Below the pieces are notes generated by a model. The model did not search any database. It was given only the letters and a program-made list of their open reading frames with translations, and had not been told where the DNA came from. Positions 52,330 through 63,128 of a stretch of 64,000 bases of DNA are shown here, one piece after another. Made by a program: the position numbers and the translations under genes. Position 1 is the stretch's first letter. Every line of letters begins with the position of its first letter. The DNA is from Aquabacter sediminis (GTDB lineage: Bacteria > Pseudomonadota > Alphaproteobacteria > Rhizobiales > Xanthobacteraceae), in the NCBI RefSeq assembly GCF_028863665.1, contig NZ_JARBFX010000010.1:1-64000 (forward strand), in the 5' to 3' direction.

Positions 52330-52370
52330 GTGATCCGATCAGCCTGCGGTGCAGGCTGATCGGCGCATGC
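52330..52370. repeat. Second palindrome next to repeat copy 2
   Basis: A perfect 13-bp inverted repeat (CCGATCAGCCTGC / GCAGGCTGATCGG, loop GGT) inside GCGTGATCCGATCAG, which resembles the start of the neighbouring repeat. It is probably a variant unit of the same family, and could act as a terminator for the transglycosylase gene. No clear U-run follows. Confidence 0.65.
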
Positions 52371-52457
52371 TTTAGGAGCTGATGACCGGCCGCGCCCTCT
52401 GGCCCGGCCGGGTCCGCGCGGGCCGGCTCAAAACGTGCGGGGTCAAAACGTGCGGAG

Positions 52458-53255
52458 TTAAAACGCGTAGGTGAGGCCACCCCGCAGGACACTGAAGTTG
52501 AACTCGGCAGTGCCGGTCATCGTGAAGTCCGTGTCGACAAAGGGCTTCGAAGGCACCAACGGAAGCGCAAAATTGGCACCGTCGAACGACACGTAAAGAT
52601 ATTCCGCGCGCACCGACCAGTGTTGATCCAGGCGATATTCGGCGCCACCCCCGAGGGTCCAGCCCCATCTGACGCCGCTGTCCTTGCCCAGCCAATTGTA
52701 GCCATTGCCGCCCGCATAATAGCCGGCACCATTCTGGCCATAGGCAAGGCCGCCCGTGGCATAGATGAGGGCCTTGTCGAACGTCCATCCAAGACGGCCG
52801 CGCACGGTGCCGAACCACGTGCCGCCGGTACCGTAAACGCGCGTGAGGGTGACGGAGGGGTCGGCCAGCGAAGGTTGCACCGAGGTGCCCCTCACCTTGC
52901 GGTCCGCATAGTTCATGTCGGCTTCGATGCCGACCACCATGCTGTTGAACTGCCAGTTATAGCCGCCATAGACGCCGCCCGTGAAAACGGTGCCTGCGCC
53001 GCCCAACGGCACCTCATATTGCTGCTTTCGCTGTACCGGTTGGAAGACGAGGAAATCGCCGCCCAGGACCGGCTGGACGCTCGAACCGTCGAAGGCCGCA
53101 CCCGCAGCGCCGCCCAGATAGAAGCCCTGCCAAGAGCCCGATGCCGCTGGCACTGCGGCCGGGGCGGGAGGAGGGGCCTTGGTGGCCAGGTCCGCGGCAA
53201 GAGAGGATGTCCCCGCCCCCATCAAGGCGAGTGCCACAACGCTCAAACGCTTCAT
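52458..53255 (-). CDS. Outer membrane beta-barrel protein (Omp25/porin-like)
   Basis: A 265-residue outer membrane protein. A signal peptide covers about residues 1-21 (RLSVVALALMGAGTSSLAAD) and a Pro/Ala-rich stretch follows. Alternating strands are seen throughout, with YLGGAAGAAFDGS, GGVYGGYNWQFNSMVVGIEA and GWTLGGGAEYRLDQHWSVRA. It ends in ...RGGLTYAF, the C-terminal phenylalanine recognised by the BAM complex. The family (OmpA-like/Omp25, often annotated outer membrane beta-barrel) is abundant in rhizobia. A longer in-frame start 14 codons upstream was rejected because the signal peptide would be internal. Confidence 0.88.
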   Translation of the reverse strand: MKRLSVVALALMGAGTSSLAADLATKAPPPAPAAVPAASGSWQGFYLGGAAGAAFDGSSVQPVLGGDFLVFQPVQRKQQYEVPLGGAGTVFTGGVYGGYNWQFNSMVVGIEADMNYADRKVRGTSVQPSLADPSVTLTRVYGTGGTWFGTVRGRLGWTFDKALIYATGGLAYGQNGAGYYAGGNGYNWLGKDSGVRWGWTLGGGAEYRLDQHWSVRAEYLYVSFDGANFALPLVPSKPFVDTDFTMTGTAEFNFSVLRGGLTYAF

Positions 53256-53466
53256 CTTGCCCCCCGGCAGATCATCCAGACCCAGGCGGATCTTCACGCA
53301 GAGCGGTGGGCAAGCGTCAAGGGGAATTCAAATATCACTTGTTGACGGCGCCAATCGCTGCCAAAATGACGGTATTATAAAACCGTCAGACGACTCTTCG
53401 GATAGTCACTCTTTGGCCGCGTCCATAAGTTGCAGCAGGGCGAGCGGGTCGAAATCTTAGCCTTTA

Positions 53467-54174
53467 TTAGAGGGTCGCCCGAAAATTTGCATAAAGACGC
53501 GCGGCGCTGGCCCGGAACTGCTCCATATTTTCGGCTGCTGCCGCCTCTAGGCGCGCCTGGCCACCAGGGCCGGTAATGGATTCGAGCGCGCACCGATATT
53601 CGGGGATCGCGCCCCAGTCCGACACTGTCGTGTCGATCAGCTCCACATGGTACTGAATGCCGAAGGCGCGGCGGCCGATCTGCATGGCCTGGATGGCGCA
53701 ATGGAAATTATGGGCGAGGACGGTCGCCTCAGCCGGCGCCTTGAGCACCGCAGCCCCATGCCATTGAAGGGTCGGGAAAGCCTGCGGAAATCCGGCAAAA
53801 AGCGGCGAGGCTGCGCCCTCGGCGGTGAGCGCGACCTGGCAGACGCCCACTTCCGGCTCAGCCATCCTGCCGACCTCGCCCCCCATCGCCTCCGCCAGCA
53901 ATTGGTGGCCGAGGCAGATGCCGAGGAAAGGCCGGCCCGCCGTGACCCAGTCCCGGATGACCCTCTTTTCCGTGGCGAGCCAAGGGTGGAGGTCTTCCTC
54001 CCACACATCCATAGGGCCGCCCAGCACCAGAAGGGCATCGTAGCCGGACACGTCGGGGATGGTCTCTCCTTCATCCAGCTCCACAGCGTCCCACGTAAAG
54101 CCGTCCGCGTGCATGAGGTCGCGCAGGCTGCCGGGATGTTCTGACGCGGCATGCTGGAGGACGAGAAACTTCAT
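53467..54174 (-). CDS. Class I glutamine amidotransferase-like protein
   Basis: A 235-residue stand-alone GATase1 domain. The nucleophile Cys87 is in FLGICLGHQLLAEAMGG, and the His-x-Glu pair appears as FGIQYHVELID. LVLGGPMDVWEE is the oxyanion strand region. Such proteins are often annotated GMP synthase-like, but there is no synthetase domain, and relatives include gamma-glutamyl hydrolases. The true substrate is unknown. Confidence 0.87.
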   Translation of the reverse strand: MKFLVLQHAASEHPGSLRDLMHADGFTWDAVELDEGETIPDVSGYDALLVLGGPMDVWEEDLHPWLATEKRVIRDWVTAGRPFLGICLGHQLLAEAMGGEVGRMAEPEVGVCQVALTAEGAASPLFAGFPQAFPTLQWHGAAVLKAPAEATVLAHNFHCAIQAMQIGRRAFGIQYHVELIDTTVSDWGAIPEYRCALESITGPGGQARLEAAAAENMEQFRASAARLYANFRATL

Positions 54175-54476
54175 GGGTGGTCTCCGGTCTATGGCCTACA
54201 GTCTATCAGTGACCGCATTCGTGAGAAACAAATTTTACTATCATTCAATTTCGGCCGACGAAGCCGCGGCAGGACGGCCGCGCACATTGACAAGCCCGGC
54301 GCACGCGAATAGAAGCCGGCTCCTCGCTGGCCGATTTCTTCGACCGGCGGGGTAGACGTTTGGACTTTGCACCCGTGGACATCCTGGCAGCTCGCCGGGA
54401 TGACCTGTCGGCGGCCGGATGGCCGCAGAGGAGGGGCGCGATCCAATCCTTAAGAACGCAAAAGGATCCGCGTTAC
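54175..54476. other. 302-base spacer upstream of rpsD
   Basis: It separates the minus-strand amidotransferase gene from rpsD. An AT-rich patch lies at 54225-54250 (AACAAATTTTACTATCATTC). A good sigma-70-like promoter for rpsD is at 54287-54315. Nothing coding is supported; the in-frame upstream extension of rpsD is not family-like. Confidence 0.55.
54287..54315 (+). promoter_or_regulatory. Candidate sigma-70 promoter of rpsD
   Basis: Perfect -35 TTGACA, a 17-base spacer and -10 TAGAAG (four of six). It leaves a leader of about 155 bases before the rpsD ATG, possibly enough for autoregulation, although no S4-binding structure was recognised. Confidence 0.6.
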
Positions 54477-55094
54477 ATGAGCAAGCGCATTGCGGCGAAG
54501 CACAAGCTTGACCGCCGTATGGGTGAGAATATCTGGGGCCGCCCGAAGAGCCCCGTCAACCGCCGCGAGTACGGCCCCGGCCAGCACGGCCAGCGCCGCA
54601 AGGGCAAGCTGTCCGACTTCGGCGTTCAGCTGCGTGCCAAGCAGAAGCTGAAGGGCTATTACGGCTCCATCGGCGAGAAGCAGTTCCACGCCATCTACGT
54701 GGAAGCTGGCCGCATGAAGGGTGATACCGGCGCCAACCTGATCGGCCTGCTCGAGCGTCGCCTCGATGCGGTGGTCTATCGCGCCAAGTTCGTCCCCACC
54801 GTGTTTGCCGCCCGCCAGTTCGTGAGCCACGGCCACGTCAAGGTGAACGGCCGCCGCGTGAACATCCCCTCCTACCAGGTCAAGGTCGGGGACGTGATCG
54901 AGGTGAAGGACGCTTCCAAGCAGCTGGCCATCGTGCTCGAGGCCCAGCAGCTCGCCGAGCGTGACATTCCCGATTACCTGGAACTGGACGCCAACAAGCT
55001 GGCCGTGACCTTCGTGCGCGTGCCCGAGCTGAACGAGGTGCCCTATCCGGTCCAGATGGAACCGAACCTCGTGGTCGAGTTCTACTCCCGTTGA
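54477..55094 (+). CDS. rpsD: 30S ribosomal protein S4
   Basis: A 205-residue S4. It begins [20 protein letters not shown] and has [20 protein letters not shown] and the S4 RNA-binding motif [20 protein letters not shown]. In alphaproteobacteria rpsD stands outside the main ribosomal cluster, as here. It has its own promoter and terminator. AAAAGGA lies just upstream. Confidence 0.97.
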   Translation: MSKRIAAKHKLDRRMGENIWGRPKSPVNRREYGPGQHGQRRKGKLSDFGVQLRAKQKLKGYYGSIGEKQFHAIYVEAGRMKGDTGANLIGLLERRLDAVVYRAKFVPTVFAARQFVSHGHVKVNGRRVNIPSYQVKVGDVIEVKDASKQLAIVLEAQQLAERDIPDYLELDANKLAVTFVRVPELNEVPYPVQMEPNLVVEFYSR

Positions 55095-55123
55095 TGTCTC
55101 CCGGCTTTGCCGGCTGACCGAAA

Positions 55124-55150
55124 AAGCCCGCCCTCCGGCGGGCTTTTTTG
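55124..55150. terminator. Bidirectional intrinsic terminator after rpsD
   Basis: A 9-bp stem AAGCCCGCC / GGCGGGCTT with loop CTCC, followed by TTTT on the plus strand. The run of A before the stem gives a U-run on the minus strand as well, so it can serve both rpsD and the convergent MgtC family gene. Confidence 0.87.
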
Positions 55151-55199
55151 TGCCCGCGGGGGCAGCCGAATGCAAAGCGCGCGCGGATGCGTCCGGCTT

Positions 55200-55904
55200 C
55201 TAATGATTGCCGATTTCCCACTCGACCCGCTCGACGCCGTCCGTCTCAGCGAACAGACGAACGAAGTCAGGGGCGATCATTGGGGTCTGGGGTGGGCACC
55301 ACAGCTCGAAGCGATATTCGCGCAGCCCGGTCGCAGGTTCGATGCTGGCGGAGATCCGCCGCACCTGGAGCCCCGCCTCCAGCAGCGCCCCCTTCAGCCA
55401 AGTTTCGCCCGGCGAGGATGGTGACAGGCGCAGAAGCAGCCGCCCTTCCTTCTGGTGCCGCATGCGCGCCTCGAAAAACTTCATGCCCCAAAGGGTGGCA
55501 AGCGCCAGCACTAGCGCTGCGCCCCCCAGCACGAACTGGCCTGCGCCGAAGCACAGCCCCATGACGGTGACGTACCAGAGCGTCGCCGCGGTGGTCACTC
55601 CGAGCACCAGGCCGTCGGCGCGCCGGATGATGGCCCCGGCGCCGATGAAGCCCATGCCGGTGAGGATGCCGAGCGGCAAGCGCATCACGTCCAGTTGGAT
55701 GAAGGAGGTGGGCTGCTTTCCGCTCATTGGCACCAGCAGGGCCGCGCTCAGCATGGCAATGCAGGCCGCGAGGGAGACCAGGATATTGGTGCGAAGGCCG
55801 GCGGCCCGTTCCCGCGATTCCCGGTCCAGTCCCACCAAGGCGCCGGCCACGAAGGTGCAGCCCAGGCGAAGCGCTATGTCCGTCCAATCGGTCGCGAGGA
55901 GCAT
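55200..55904 (-). CDS. MgtC/SapB family membrane protein
   Basis: A 234-residue protein. The N-terminal half is the MgtC/SapB membrane domain, with LGCTFVAGALVGLDRESRER, GLRTNILVSLAACIAMLSAA and the family mark GMGFIGAGAIIRR. About 90 cytosolic residues follow that resemble the ACT-like tail of MgtC. In other bacteria MgtC modulates the F1Fo ATP synthase and magnesium adaptation. The start is unclear: ATG at 55904, or GTG/TTG three or four codons earlier. Confidence 0.88.
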   Translation of the reverse strand: MLLATDWTDIALRLGCTFVAGALVGLDRESRERAAGLRTNILVSLAACIAMLSAALLVPMSGKQPTSFIQLDVMRLPLGILTGMGFIGAGAIIRRADGLVLGVTTAATLWYVTVMGLCFGAGQFVLGGAALVLALATLWGMKFFEARMRHQKEGRLLLRLSPSSPGETWLKGALLEAGLQVRRISASIEPATGLREYRFELWCPPQTPMIAPDFVRLFAETDGVERVEWEIGNH

Positions 55905-56015
55905 CGGCCACACCAAGTGAGATCGCCACTCGCATGATCATGACGTAGAATCATGAGCTTGCGAGGAAAATCTCACCTCTTTTGACAGCGCACCTCTGTG
56001 ATCGTGCGCAGGGGG

Positions 56016-56471
56016 CTACCAGGACCAGACGCCGACGCCGAAATAGGGGCCGGGTGCGGGCGGTGGGCCATAGAAGCGCGGGGGCGGGGGATAGAATTGC
56101 ACCGGCGGTGGCGGGGCATAGACCAGCGGCGCGACCGGCGGGGCGACGATGATGGGCGCGGCCACGGGTGGGGCGGGTACCGCCTGCACCACGACGGGCG
56201 GTCCCGCCGCGTAAGGCGGCGGCCCGTCAAAGCCCAGATAGGATGCCGATACAAAGGCGGGGCGCCCCCAGCCGATGGAGCACCAGGCGGGCGTGCAGCC
56301 CAGCACTTCCACGGTTACGCCGCGAGGCAAGGTGCCGATCACGCCGTAATTGGTGCCGGGGCCCGAGCGGACATTGACGCCGCTCAGCGCCACGGCAGAG
56401 GCGGCGAAAGCGCCGCCTGATGACAGAAGCAGCAGTGCACCTGCTGCAAGAATGCGGGAAGGATTCGCCAT
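56016..56471 (-). CDS. Exported SH3b-domain protein with proline-rich tail
   Basis: A 151-residue protein with a signal peptide (residues 1-23, ILAAGALLLLSSGGAFAA). A bacterial SH3 domain follows (about 25-80), with VNVRSGPGTNYGVIGTLPRG and VLGCTPAWCSIGWGRPAFVS, in which a Cys pair may form a disulphide. The C-terminal 70 residues are almost only Pro, Ala, Val, Tyr and Gly (PPPPRFYGPPPAPGPYFG). SH3b domains often bind cell-wall peptides. Similar exported proteins are common in Hyphomicrobiales and have no defined role. Confidence 0.83.
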   Translation of the reverse strand: MANPSRILAAGALLLLSSGGAFAASAVALSGVNVRSGPGTNYGVIGTLPRGVTVEVLGCTPAWCSIGWGRPAFVSASYLGFDGPPPYAAGPPVVVQAVPAPPVAAPIIVAPPVAPLVYAPPPPVQFYPPPPRFYGPPPAPGPYFGVGVWSW

Positions 56472-56566
56472 GGACCTCAGCTCCGGAACCGGGCCAGCAA
56501 GGCCCGATCAAGCCTGCCCGGGGCTTGCATGATGCGCCGGACCGGGCTGAGAAGGCGAATCGCCGC

Positions 56567-56890
56567 TCAGCCTTCCGCGCGGATCACCTGGATGGCTTGG
56601 GCCAGCAATTCGTCCATGTTGCGGCGGATCTGGTGGTCGGACACCTCGACGCCCTTGGCATCGAAGTCGCCCCGTAGCTTGCGGAACACATCCTCGTCGC
56701 CCTGCTCCGCCAAGTCGGCCACGACCACTTCCTTGGCATAGGCCTGCGCCTCATCCTCGGTCAGGCCGAGCTTCTCGGCGGCCCAGAGGCCCAGCATCTT
56801 GTTGCGGCGAGCGAGCGCCCGGAAGCGGATCGTCTCGTCGAGGGCGTAGGCCGCTTCAAACCCTTCTTCCCGCTTGTCGAACGTGGTCAT
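56567..56890 (-). CDS. F1-ATPase inhibitor zeta subunit (DUF1476)
   Basis: A 107-residue helical protein of the DUF1476 family, the natural inhibitor of the F1Fo ATPase in Paracoccus and related alphaproteobacteria. Marks are MTTFDKREEGFEAAYALDE at the N terminus (the inhibitory segment), RFRALARRNKMLGLWAAEKL and the C-terminal DHQIRRNMDELLAQAIQVIR. The ATG at 56890 gives the standard start; an ATG four codons earlier adds MRAA. Confidence 0.93.
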   Translation of the reverse strand: MTTFDKREEGFEAAYALDETIRFRALARRNKMLGLWAAEKLGLTEDEAQAYAKEVVVADLAEQGDEDVFRKLRGDFDAKGVEVSDHQIRRNMDELLAQAIQVIRAEG

Positions 56891-57282
56891 GGCTGCCCTC
56901 ACAGTGGCGTGTCGTTGGGGTGTCGGACCGCGTGGCGCGGCGGGCGCCTTGCGGGTCGTGCCCTTGAATATAGGTGCGCTTCCCCTAGATCAACGGAGGG
57001 AGCGCTGTCACATTCTGACGCCGCAGCCGGAAAAGTCTCCGCCTTCTGCCGCAGGCGGAGAGCAGCTGCGGGCGCCGAGGGAGCGCGACCTGCGTTGCAG
57101 GAGCATGGCGGCCCTGCTTCCGGTTCAAGAGAGTGCGCGTTGTAACCGGGGCGCCGATGGGCTAGTGTCCCACCGGGTGTTCCGTGCGCTGCAAAACAGG
57201 CACGACAACGCCCCGCCGAGGAGCGTCACCCGAACGGAGCCTTGGCAAACCCATGGATTTCCTCAATCGACGGTACACACCC
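56891..57282. other. 392-base divergent spacer (zeta subunit / purC)
   Basis: It should contain promoters for both divergent genes. TTGAATATAGG at about 56964-56974 is the most AT-rich spot. Several inverted repeats exist, e.g. TCTCCGCC.../...GGCGGAGA at 57044-57063. No purine-control site was recognised and no coding sequence is supported. Confidence 0.5.
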
Positions 57283-58047
57283 ATGAGCCGCCGCCGCCGA
57301 ATCTACGAAGGCAAGGCGAAGGTCCTCTATGAAGGCCCCGAGCCGGGAACCCTCATCCAGCATTTCAAGGATGATGCGACCGCCTTCAACAACAAGAAGC
57401 ACGATGTCATCGACGGCAAGGGCGTGCTCAACAACCGCATCTCGGAATATATCTTCTCGCGGCTGAACGACATTGGGGTGCCCACGCACTTCATCCGCCG
57501 CCTGAACATGCGGGAGCAGCTCATCCGAGAGGTGGAGATCATCCCCCTTGAGATCGTGGTGCGCAATGTGGCGGCAGGATCCCTGTCCACCCGCCTCGGA
57601 ATCGAGGAGGGCACCGCGCTCCCCCGCTCCATCATCGAATTCTACTACAAGAACGACGCGCTCAACGACCCGCTGGTGTCGGAAGAGCACATCACCGCGT
57701 TCGGCTGGGCCAACACCCAGGAAATCGACGACATCATCGCTCTGGCGATCCGCGTCAACGATTTCCTGACCGGCCTGTTCCTGGGCGTGGGCATCCGTCT
57801 TGTGGACTTCAAGATGGAATGCGGCCGCCTGTGGGAAAACGACATGATGCGGATCGTCGTCGCCGACGAGATCAGCCCGGATTCCTGCCGCCTGTGGGAC
57901 ATCAAGTCCGCCGACAAGCTCGACAAGGACCGGTTCCGCCGGGACATGGGCGGGCTGGTGGAGGCCTATTCCGAAGTGGCGCGGCGTCTTGGCATCCTGT
58001 CCGAGAACGAGCCGAACCAGGGCAAGGGCCCCATCCTCGTCAAGTGA
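57283..58047 (+). CDS. purC: SAICAR synthetase
   Basis: A 254-residue phosphoribosylaminoimidazole-succinocarboxamide synthase, step 8 of purine synthesis. It has [20 protein letters not shown], the ATP-binding [38 protein letters not shown] and the metal region [13 protein letters not shown]. The start [10 protein letters not shown] is the alphaproteobacterial norm. An in-frame ATG ten codons earlier ([10 protein letters not shown]) has a GGAG at better distance, so the longer start cannot be ruled out. The end is followed by purS and purQ. Confidence 0.94.
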   Translation: MSRRRRIYEGKAKVLYEGPEPGTLIQHFKDDATAFNNKKHDVIDGKGVLNNRISEYIFSRLNDIGVPTHFIRRLNMREQLIREVEIIPLEIVVRNVAAGSLSTRLGIEEGTALPRSIIEFYYKNDALNDPLVSEEHITAFGWANTQEIDDIIALAIRVNDFLTGLFLGVGIRLVDFKMECGRLWENDMMRIVVADEISPDSCRLWDIKSADKLDKDRFRRDMGGLVEAYSEVARRLGILSENEPNQGKGPILVK

Positions 58048-58171
58048 GGTCCGCGCCGCCGGATCTCCGGCGGCCGGAAAACGCGGAAGGTTTCGGATGG
58101 GTCCGGCATGTCCGGTCCCGTCCGATTTCGCTTCTGGCTTGCAACTTAAGACTTGCAAAGAGTGGTTCTTC

Positions 58172-58414
58172 ATGAAGGCGCGCGTCATCGTCACGCTCAA
58201 GTCCGCGGTTCTCGATCCCCAGGGCAAGGCCATCGAGGGCGCGCTGCGCTCCCTGGGCGTCGCCGGGGTGCAGAGTGTCCGCCAGGGCAAGGTTTTCGAC
58301 GTGGAGCTGGCTGGCAACAACAAGGCGGACGCCGAGGGCGTGCTCAAGGAAGCCTGCGACAAGCTCCTCGCCAACACGGTGATCGAGACCTACCGGGTCG
58401 AGTTCGCCGACTAA
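58172..58414 (+). CDS. purS: Phosphoribosylformylglycinamidine synthase subunit PurS
   Basis: An 80-residue small subunit starting MKARVIVTLKSAVLDPQGKA and containing GVQSVRQGKVFDVEL. PurS links the small PurL and PurQ in the three-part FGAM synthase, step 4 of purine synthesis. It sits 124 bases after purC and 91 before purQ. Confidence 0.96.
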   Translation: MKARVIVTLKSAVLDPQGKAIEGALRSLGVAGVQSVRQGKVFDVELAGNNKADAEGVLKEACDKLLANTVIETYRVEFAD

Positions 58415-58505
58415 ATCCGCGCTGGCGGGAATGCCTCCAGGCGCAAGCCGGGCGTGGCTCATTCTCCTTGTCGCGACAGGCTCTGACCCTTACGCATCGA
58501 CACCC

Positions 58506-59204
58506 ATGAGATCAGCCGTCATCCTCTTTCCCGGCACCAATCGTGAGCGCGACGTGGCGCGGGCCCTGAAGCTCGTGTCCGCCTCCCGCGTGGACGTGGT
58601 GTGGCACGCCGAGCATGAACTGCCCCCGGGCACCGATCTGGTGGTCCTGCCGGGCGGCTTCTCCTATGGCGACTATCTGCGCTGCGGGGCCATTGCCGCG
58701 CGCGCCAACATCATGAAAGCCGTCCGCGCTCATGCGGAGCGCGGCGGGCTGGTGCTTGGCATCTGCAACGGCTTCCAGATCCTGTGCGAGGCCGGCATCC
58801 TGCCGGGCGTCCTGGTGCGCAATGCCAAGCTGCGCTTCGTGTGCCGCGAGGTGCTGTTGCGCGTGGAGCGGGCCGACACGGCCTTCACCACCTCCTATCG
58901 CCGGGGCGAGCTCATCCGCGTGCCCGTGGCCCATGGCGAGGGCAACTACACTGCCGACGAGGACACCATCCGCGAGCTGGAGCACGAAGGCCGCGTGGCC
59001 TTCCGCTATGCCCGCCACGATGGCCGCATCGACGAGCAGGATGGCCCCAATGGCGCCATCAACGGCATTGCCGGCATCTATTCCGAGAAGCACAACGTGC
59101 TGGGCATGATGCCGCATCCGGAAAACTATATCGAGGAACAGATCGGCCCCACCGACGGCGCCGGCCTGTTCGAGAGCATCGCGGCCTCGCTCAAGGCCGC
59201 CTGA
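58506..59204 (+). CDS. purQ: Phosphoribosylformylglycinamidine synthase glutaminase subunit PurQ
   Basis: A 232-residue GATase1 protein that supplies ammonia to PurL. The nucleophile Cys87 is in LVLGICNGFQILCEAG, and the His/Glu pair is in MMPHPENYIEEQ. It starts MRSAVILFPGTNRERDV, the usual PurQ start. It forms FGAM synthase with PurS and PurL encoded alongside. Confidence 0.96.
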   Translation: MRSAVILFPGTNRERDVARALKLVSASRVDVVWHAEHELPPGTDLVVLPGGFSYGDYLRCGAIAARANIMKAVRAHAERGGLVLGICNGFQILCEAGILPGVLVRNAKLRFVCREVLLRVERADTAFTTSYRRGELIRVPVAHGEGNYTADEDTIRELEHEGRVAFRYARHDGRIDEQDGPNGAINGIAGIYSEKHNVLGMMPHPENYIEEQIGPTDGAGLFESIAASLKAA

Positions 59205-59351
59205 GGGGTGCGGCCGCCAGGGGCGGCCAGTCTCCTTGAGAAGGTTGCGACGGAGGGCGGGCATCATGCGCTGGACGGGCCTTGAGGCCCCGGCGCCGCT
59301 CCGCCCCCCAGGTGCAGGCGGGCGCGCGCCATCGGATTGGAACGGACCAAA

Positions 59352-61565
<2,214 letters not shown>

Positions 61566-61595
61566 GCGACCCCGCCCAACCGACAGGATCGCACC

Positions 61596-61829
61596 ATGCC
61601 CATGGCTCCGGCCGACATCGAGCAGCTCATCAAGTCCGCCTTGCCGGATGCCCAGGTGACCATTGAGGACCTGGCGGGGGACGGCGACCATTATGCCGCG
61701 ACCATTGTCTCGGAGGCCTTCCGCGGCAAGAGCCGGGTGCAGCAGCACCAGATGGTCTATGCCGCGCTCCAGGGCAATATGGGCGGGGTGCTCCACGCTC
61801 TGGCGCTGAAGACCTCTGCGCCGGCCTGA
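61596..61829 (+). CDS. bolA: BolA family protein
   Basis: A 77-residue BolA-like protein with DIEQLIKSALPDAQVTIEDL, the His-bearing GDGDHYAATIVS, and KSRVQQHQMVYAALQGNMGG. Its length and sequence fit the short BolA2/YrbA-like form that pairs with CGFS glutaredoxins around a shared [2Fe-2S] cluster. The matching glutaredoxin gene lies at 62713-63051. A strong terminator follows at once. Confidence 0.92.
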   Translation: MPMAPADIEQLIKSALPDAQVTIEDLAGDGDHYAATIVSEAFRGKSRVQQHQMVYAALQGNMGGVLHALALKTSAPA

Positions 61830-61854
61830 TCGGGGCTCATCGGATTGAAAGGCG

Positions 61855-61889
61855 AAGGAGCGTTGCGTGAGCAGCGCTCCTTCTTTTTT
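61855..61889 (+). terminator. Intrinsic terminator of the pur-bolA operon
   Basis: A 12-bp stem (AAGGAGCGTTGC / GCAGCGCTCCTT, one G-T pair) with loop GTGA, then CTTTTTTG. It lies 26 bases after bolA and overlaps the upstream GTG of the next open frame, which argues for the later start of that gene. Confidence 0.9.
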
Positions 61890-61932
61890 GCCTGCCACCG
61901 TGCTACCGGCCAACCTAAACGGGGGCTTGGCC

Positions 61933-62598
61933 GTGGCAGAACTGGAAAAATCCACAGACCTGGTGTCGCGACCCGCCGTCTGGATTGGCGCGGGGCTGGT
62001 GTGCGCGGGGCTGGTCGTCTTCGGCGTGGCGTTCGTGGATCGTCCGCTCAGCCGCTTCGCCTATGATGTCGTCGGCCGGCACGAGCTGGTCCGTGCCTTC
62101 CAGACCTATCCCGAGCACCTGACGCAACTGGCTTCGGCAATGTTGGTGGTCCTCGGGCTCGCCCGTGTCTTCCGGGGAGAGCTCCCGCGCTTGCCGCTCA
62201 CGGCCTTCACCGCAAGCCTGTCGATCGTGAGCGCTTCAGCCATCGCCAACCAGCTGAAGATCGTCTTCAGCCGCACCTGGCCTGAGACCTTCGTGAACAA
62301 CAATCCGTCCTTCATCCAGGACGGCGTCTATGGCTTCTTCTGGTTCCATGGCGGCTGGGGCTGGGGCTCCTTCCCCTCGGGGCATACAGTTGCCGCCATG
62401 TCCTTTCTCGCCGTGCCGGCCATCGCCTATCCCAAATGGCGCCTTGCCTGCCTCATCCTGGTGCTGCTGGAAGCGCTCGCCTTGTGGGCGCAGGACTATC
62501 ACTTCTTTTCCGACATCGTCGCCGGCGCCTTTCTGGGCGGAGCGGTTGCGTTGGTCGCTTCGCGGATTGCGGGACTGGATGGACGGAAGGCGGATTGA
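61933..62598 (+). CDS. PAP2 superfamily membrane protein (phosphatase-like)
   Basis: A 221-residue protein with about six hydrophobic segments. It has the PAP2 central motif SFPSGHTVAAMSFL and the third-motif core QDYHFFSDIVAGAFLGG with the nucleophile-like His. The first motif, normally KX6RP, reads KIVFSRTWP, with Trp where the Arg should be. In motif three the Arg six residues before His is Leu. Two phosphate-binding arginines are therefore missing or shifted, so activity is uncertain. The GTG start lies after the bolA terminator; an earlier GTG at 61867 falls in the terminator loop. Confidence 0.83.
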   Translation: MAELEKSTDLVSRPAVWIGAGLVCAGLVVFGVAFVDRPLSRFAYDVVGRHELVRAFQTYPEHLTQLASAMLVVLGLARVFRGELPRLPLTAFTASLSIVSASAIANQLKIVFSRTWPETFVNNNPSFIQDGVYGFFWFHGGWGWGSFPSGHTVAAMSFLAVPAIAYPKWRLACLILVLLEALALWAQDYHFFSDIVAGAFLGGAVALVASRIAGLDGRKAD

Positions 62599-62712
62599 TT
62601 TTGCTGGCGGGAGGGGGAGTAATAAATCGCTCCGCCCGTCTTGCGCATGGGGCGGCGGCGACCGATCTTTCACATTTGATGGCACTGCCACTCTGACATT
62701 TGGATTGAAGTC

Positions 62713-63051
62713 ATGAGCATTCGCGAATTCATCGACCGTGAGGTCAAGGGCAACGACGTGGTGGTGTTCATGAAGGGCACGCCGCAATTCCCTATGTGCG
62801 GCTTTTCCGGCCAGGTGGTGCAGATCCTGAACCACATCGGCGTGCCGTTCAAAGGCTACAACGTCCTCGACTCGGACGAGCTGCGCCAGGGCATCAAGGA
62901 CTATACGAACTGGCCGACCATCCCCCAGATCTTCGTGAAGGGCGAGTTCGTCGGCGGCTGCGACATCCTGCGCGAGATGTTCCAGAGCGGCGAGCTGATC
63001 CCCATGTTCGAGGAAAAGGGCGTCGCCTTGCAGGATCGCGCCATCGGCTGA
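62713..63051 (+). CDS. grxD: Monothiol glutaredoxin (Grx4/GrxD type)
   Basis: A 112-residue glutaredoxin with the CGFS active site at residues 29-32 in [19 protein letters not shown] and the glutathione loop [20 protein letters not shown]. Such proteins carry a [2Fe-2S] cluster for delivery or iron sensing, often with BolA, whose gene is 880 bases upstream. It has its own terminator. Confidence 0.96.
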   Translation: MSIREFIDREVKGNDVVVFMKGTPQFPMCGFSGQVVQILNHIGVPFKGYNVLDSDELRQGIKDYTNWPTIPQIFVKGEFVGGCDILREMFQSGELIPMFEEKGVALQDRAIG

Positions 63052-63078
63052 TCCGCGCCAGGCACGCTTGAAACGCGA

Positions 63079-63112
63079 ACGGGGCGCCCGCTGGGGCGCC
63101 CCGTTTTGTTTT
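63079..63112 (+). terminator. Intrinsic terminator after grxD
   Basis: An 11-bp stem beginning ACGGGGCGCCC and closing GGGCGCCCCGT with loop GCTG, then TTTGTTTTG. It lies in the 77-base gap between grxD and the convergent purB and mainly serves grxD. Confidence 0.88.
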
Positions 63113-63128
63113 GACTACGCGTTGGGCG

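Noticed and set aside
61867-61932. Earlier GTG start for the PAP2 protein
   Set aside because: The GTG sits in the loop of the strong terminator after bolA, and the added 22 residues are not hydrophobic membrane sequence.
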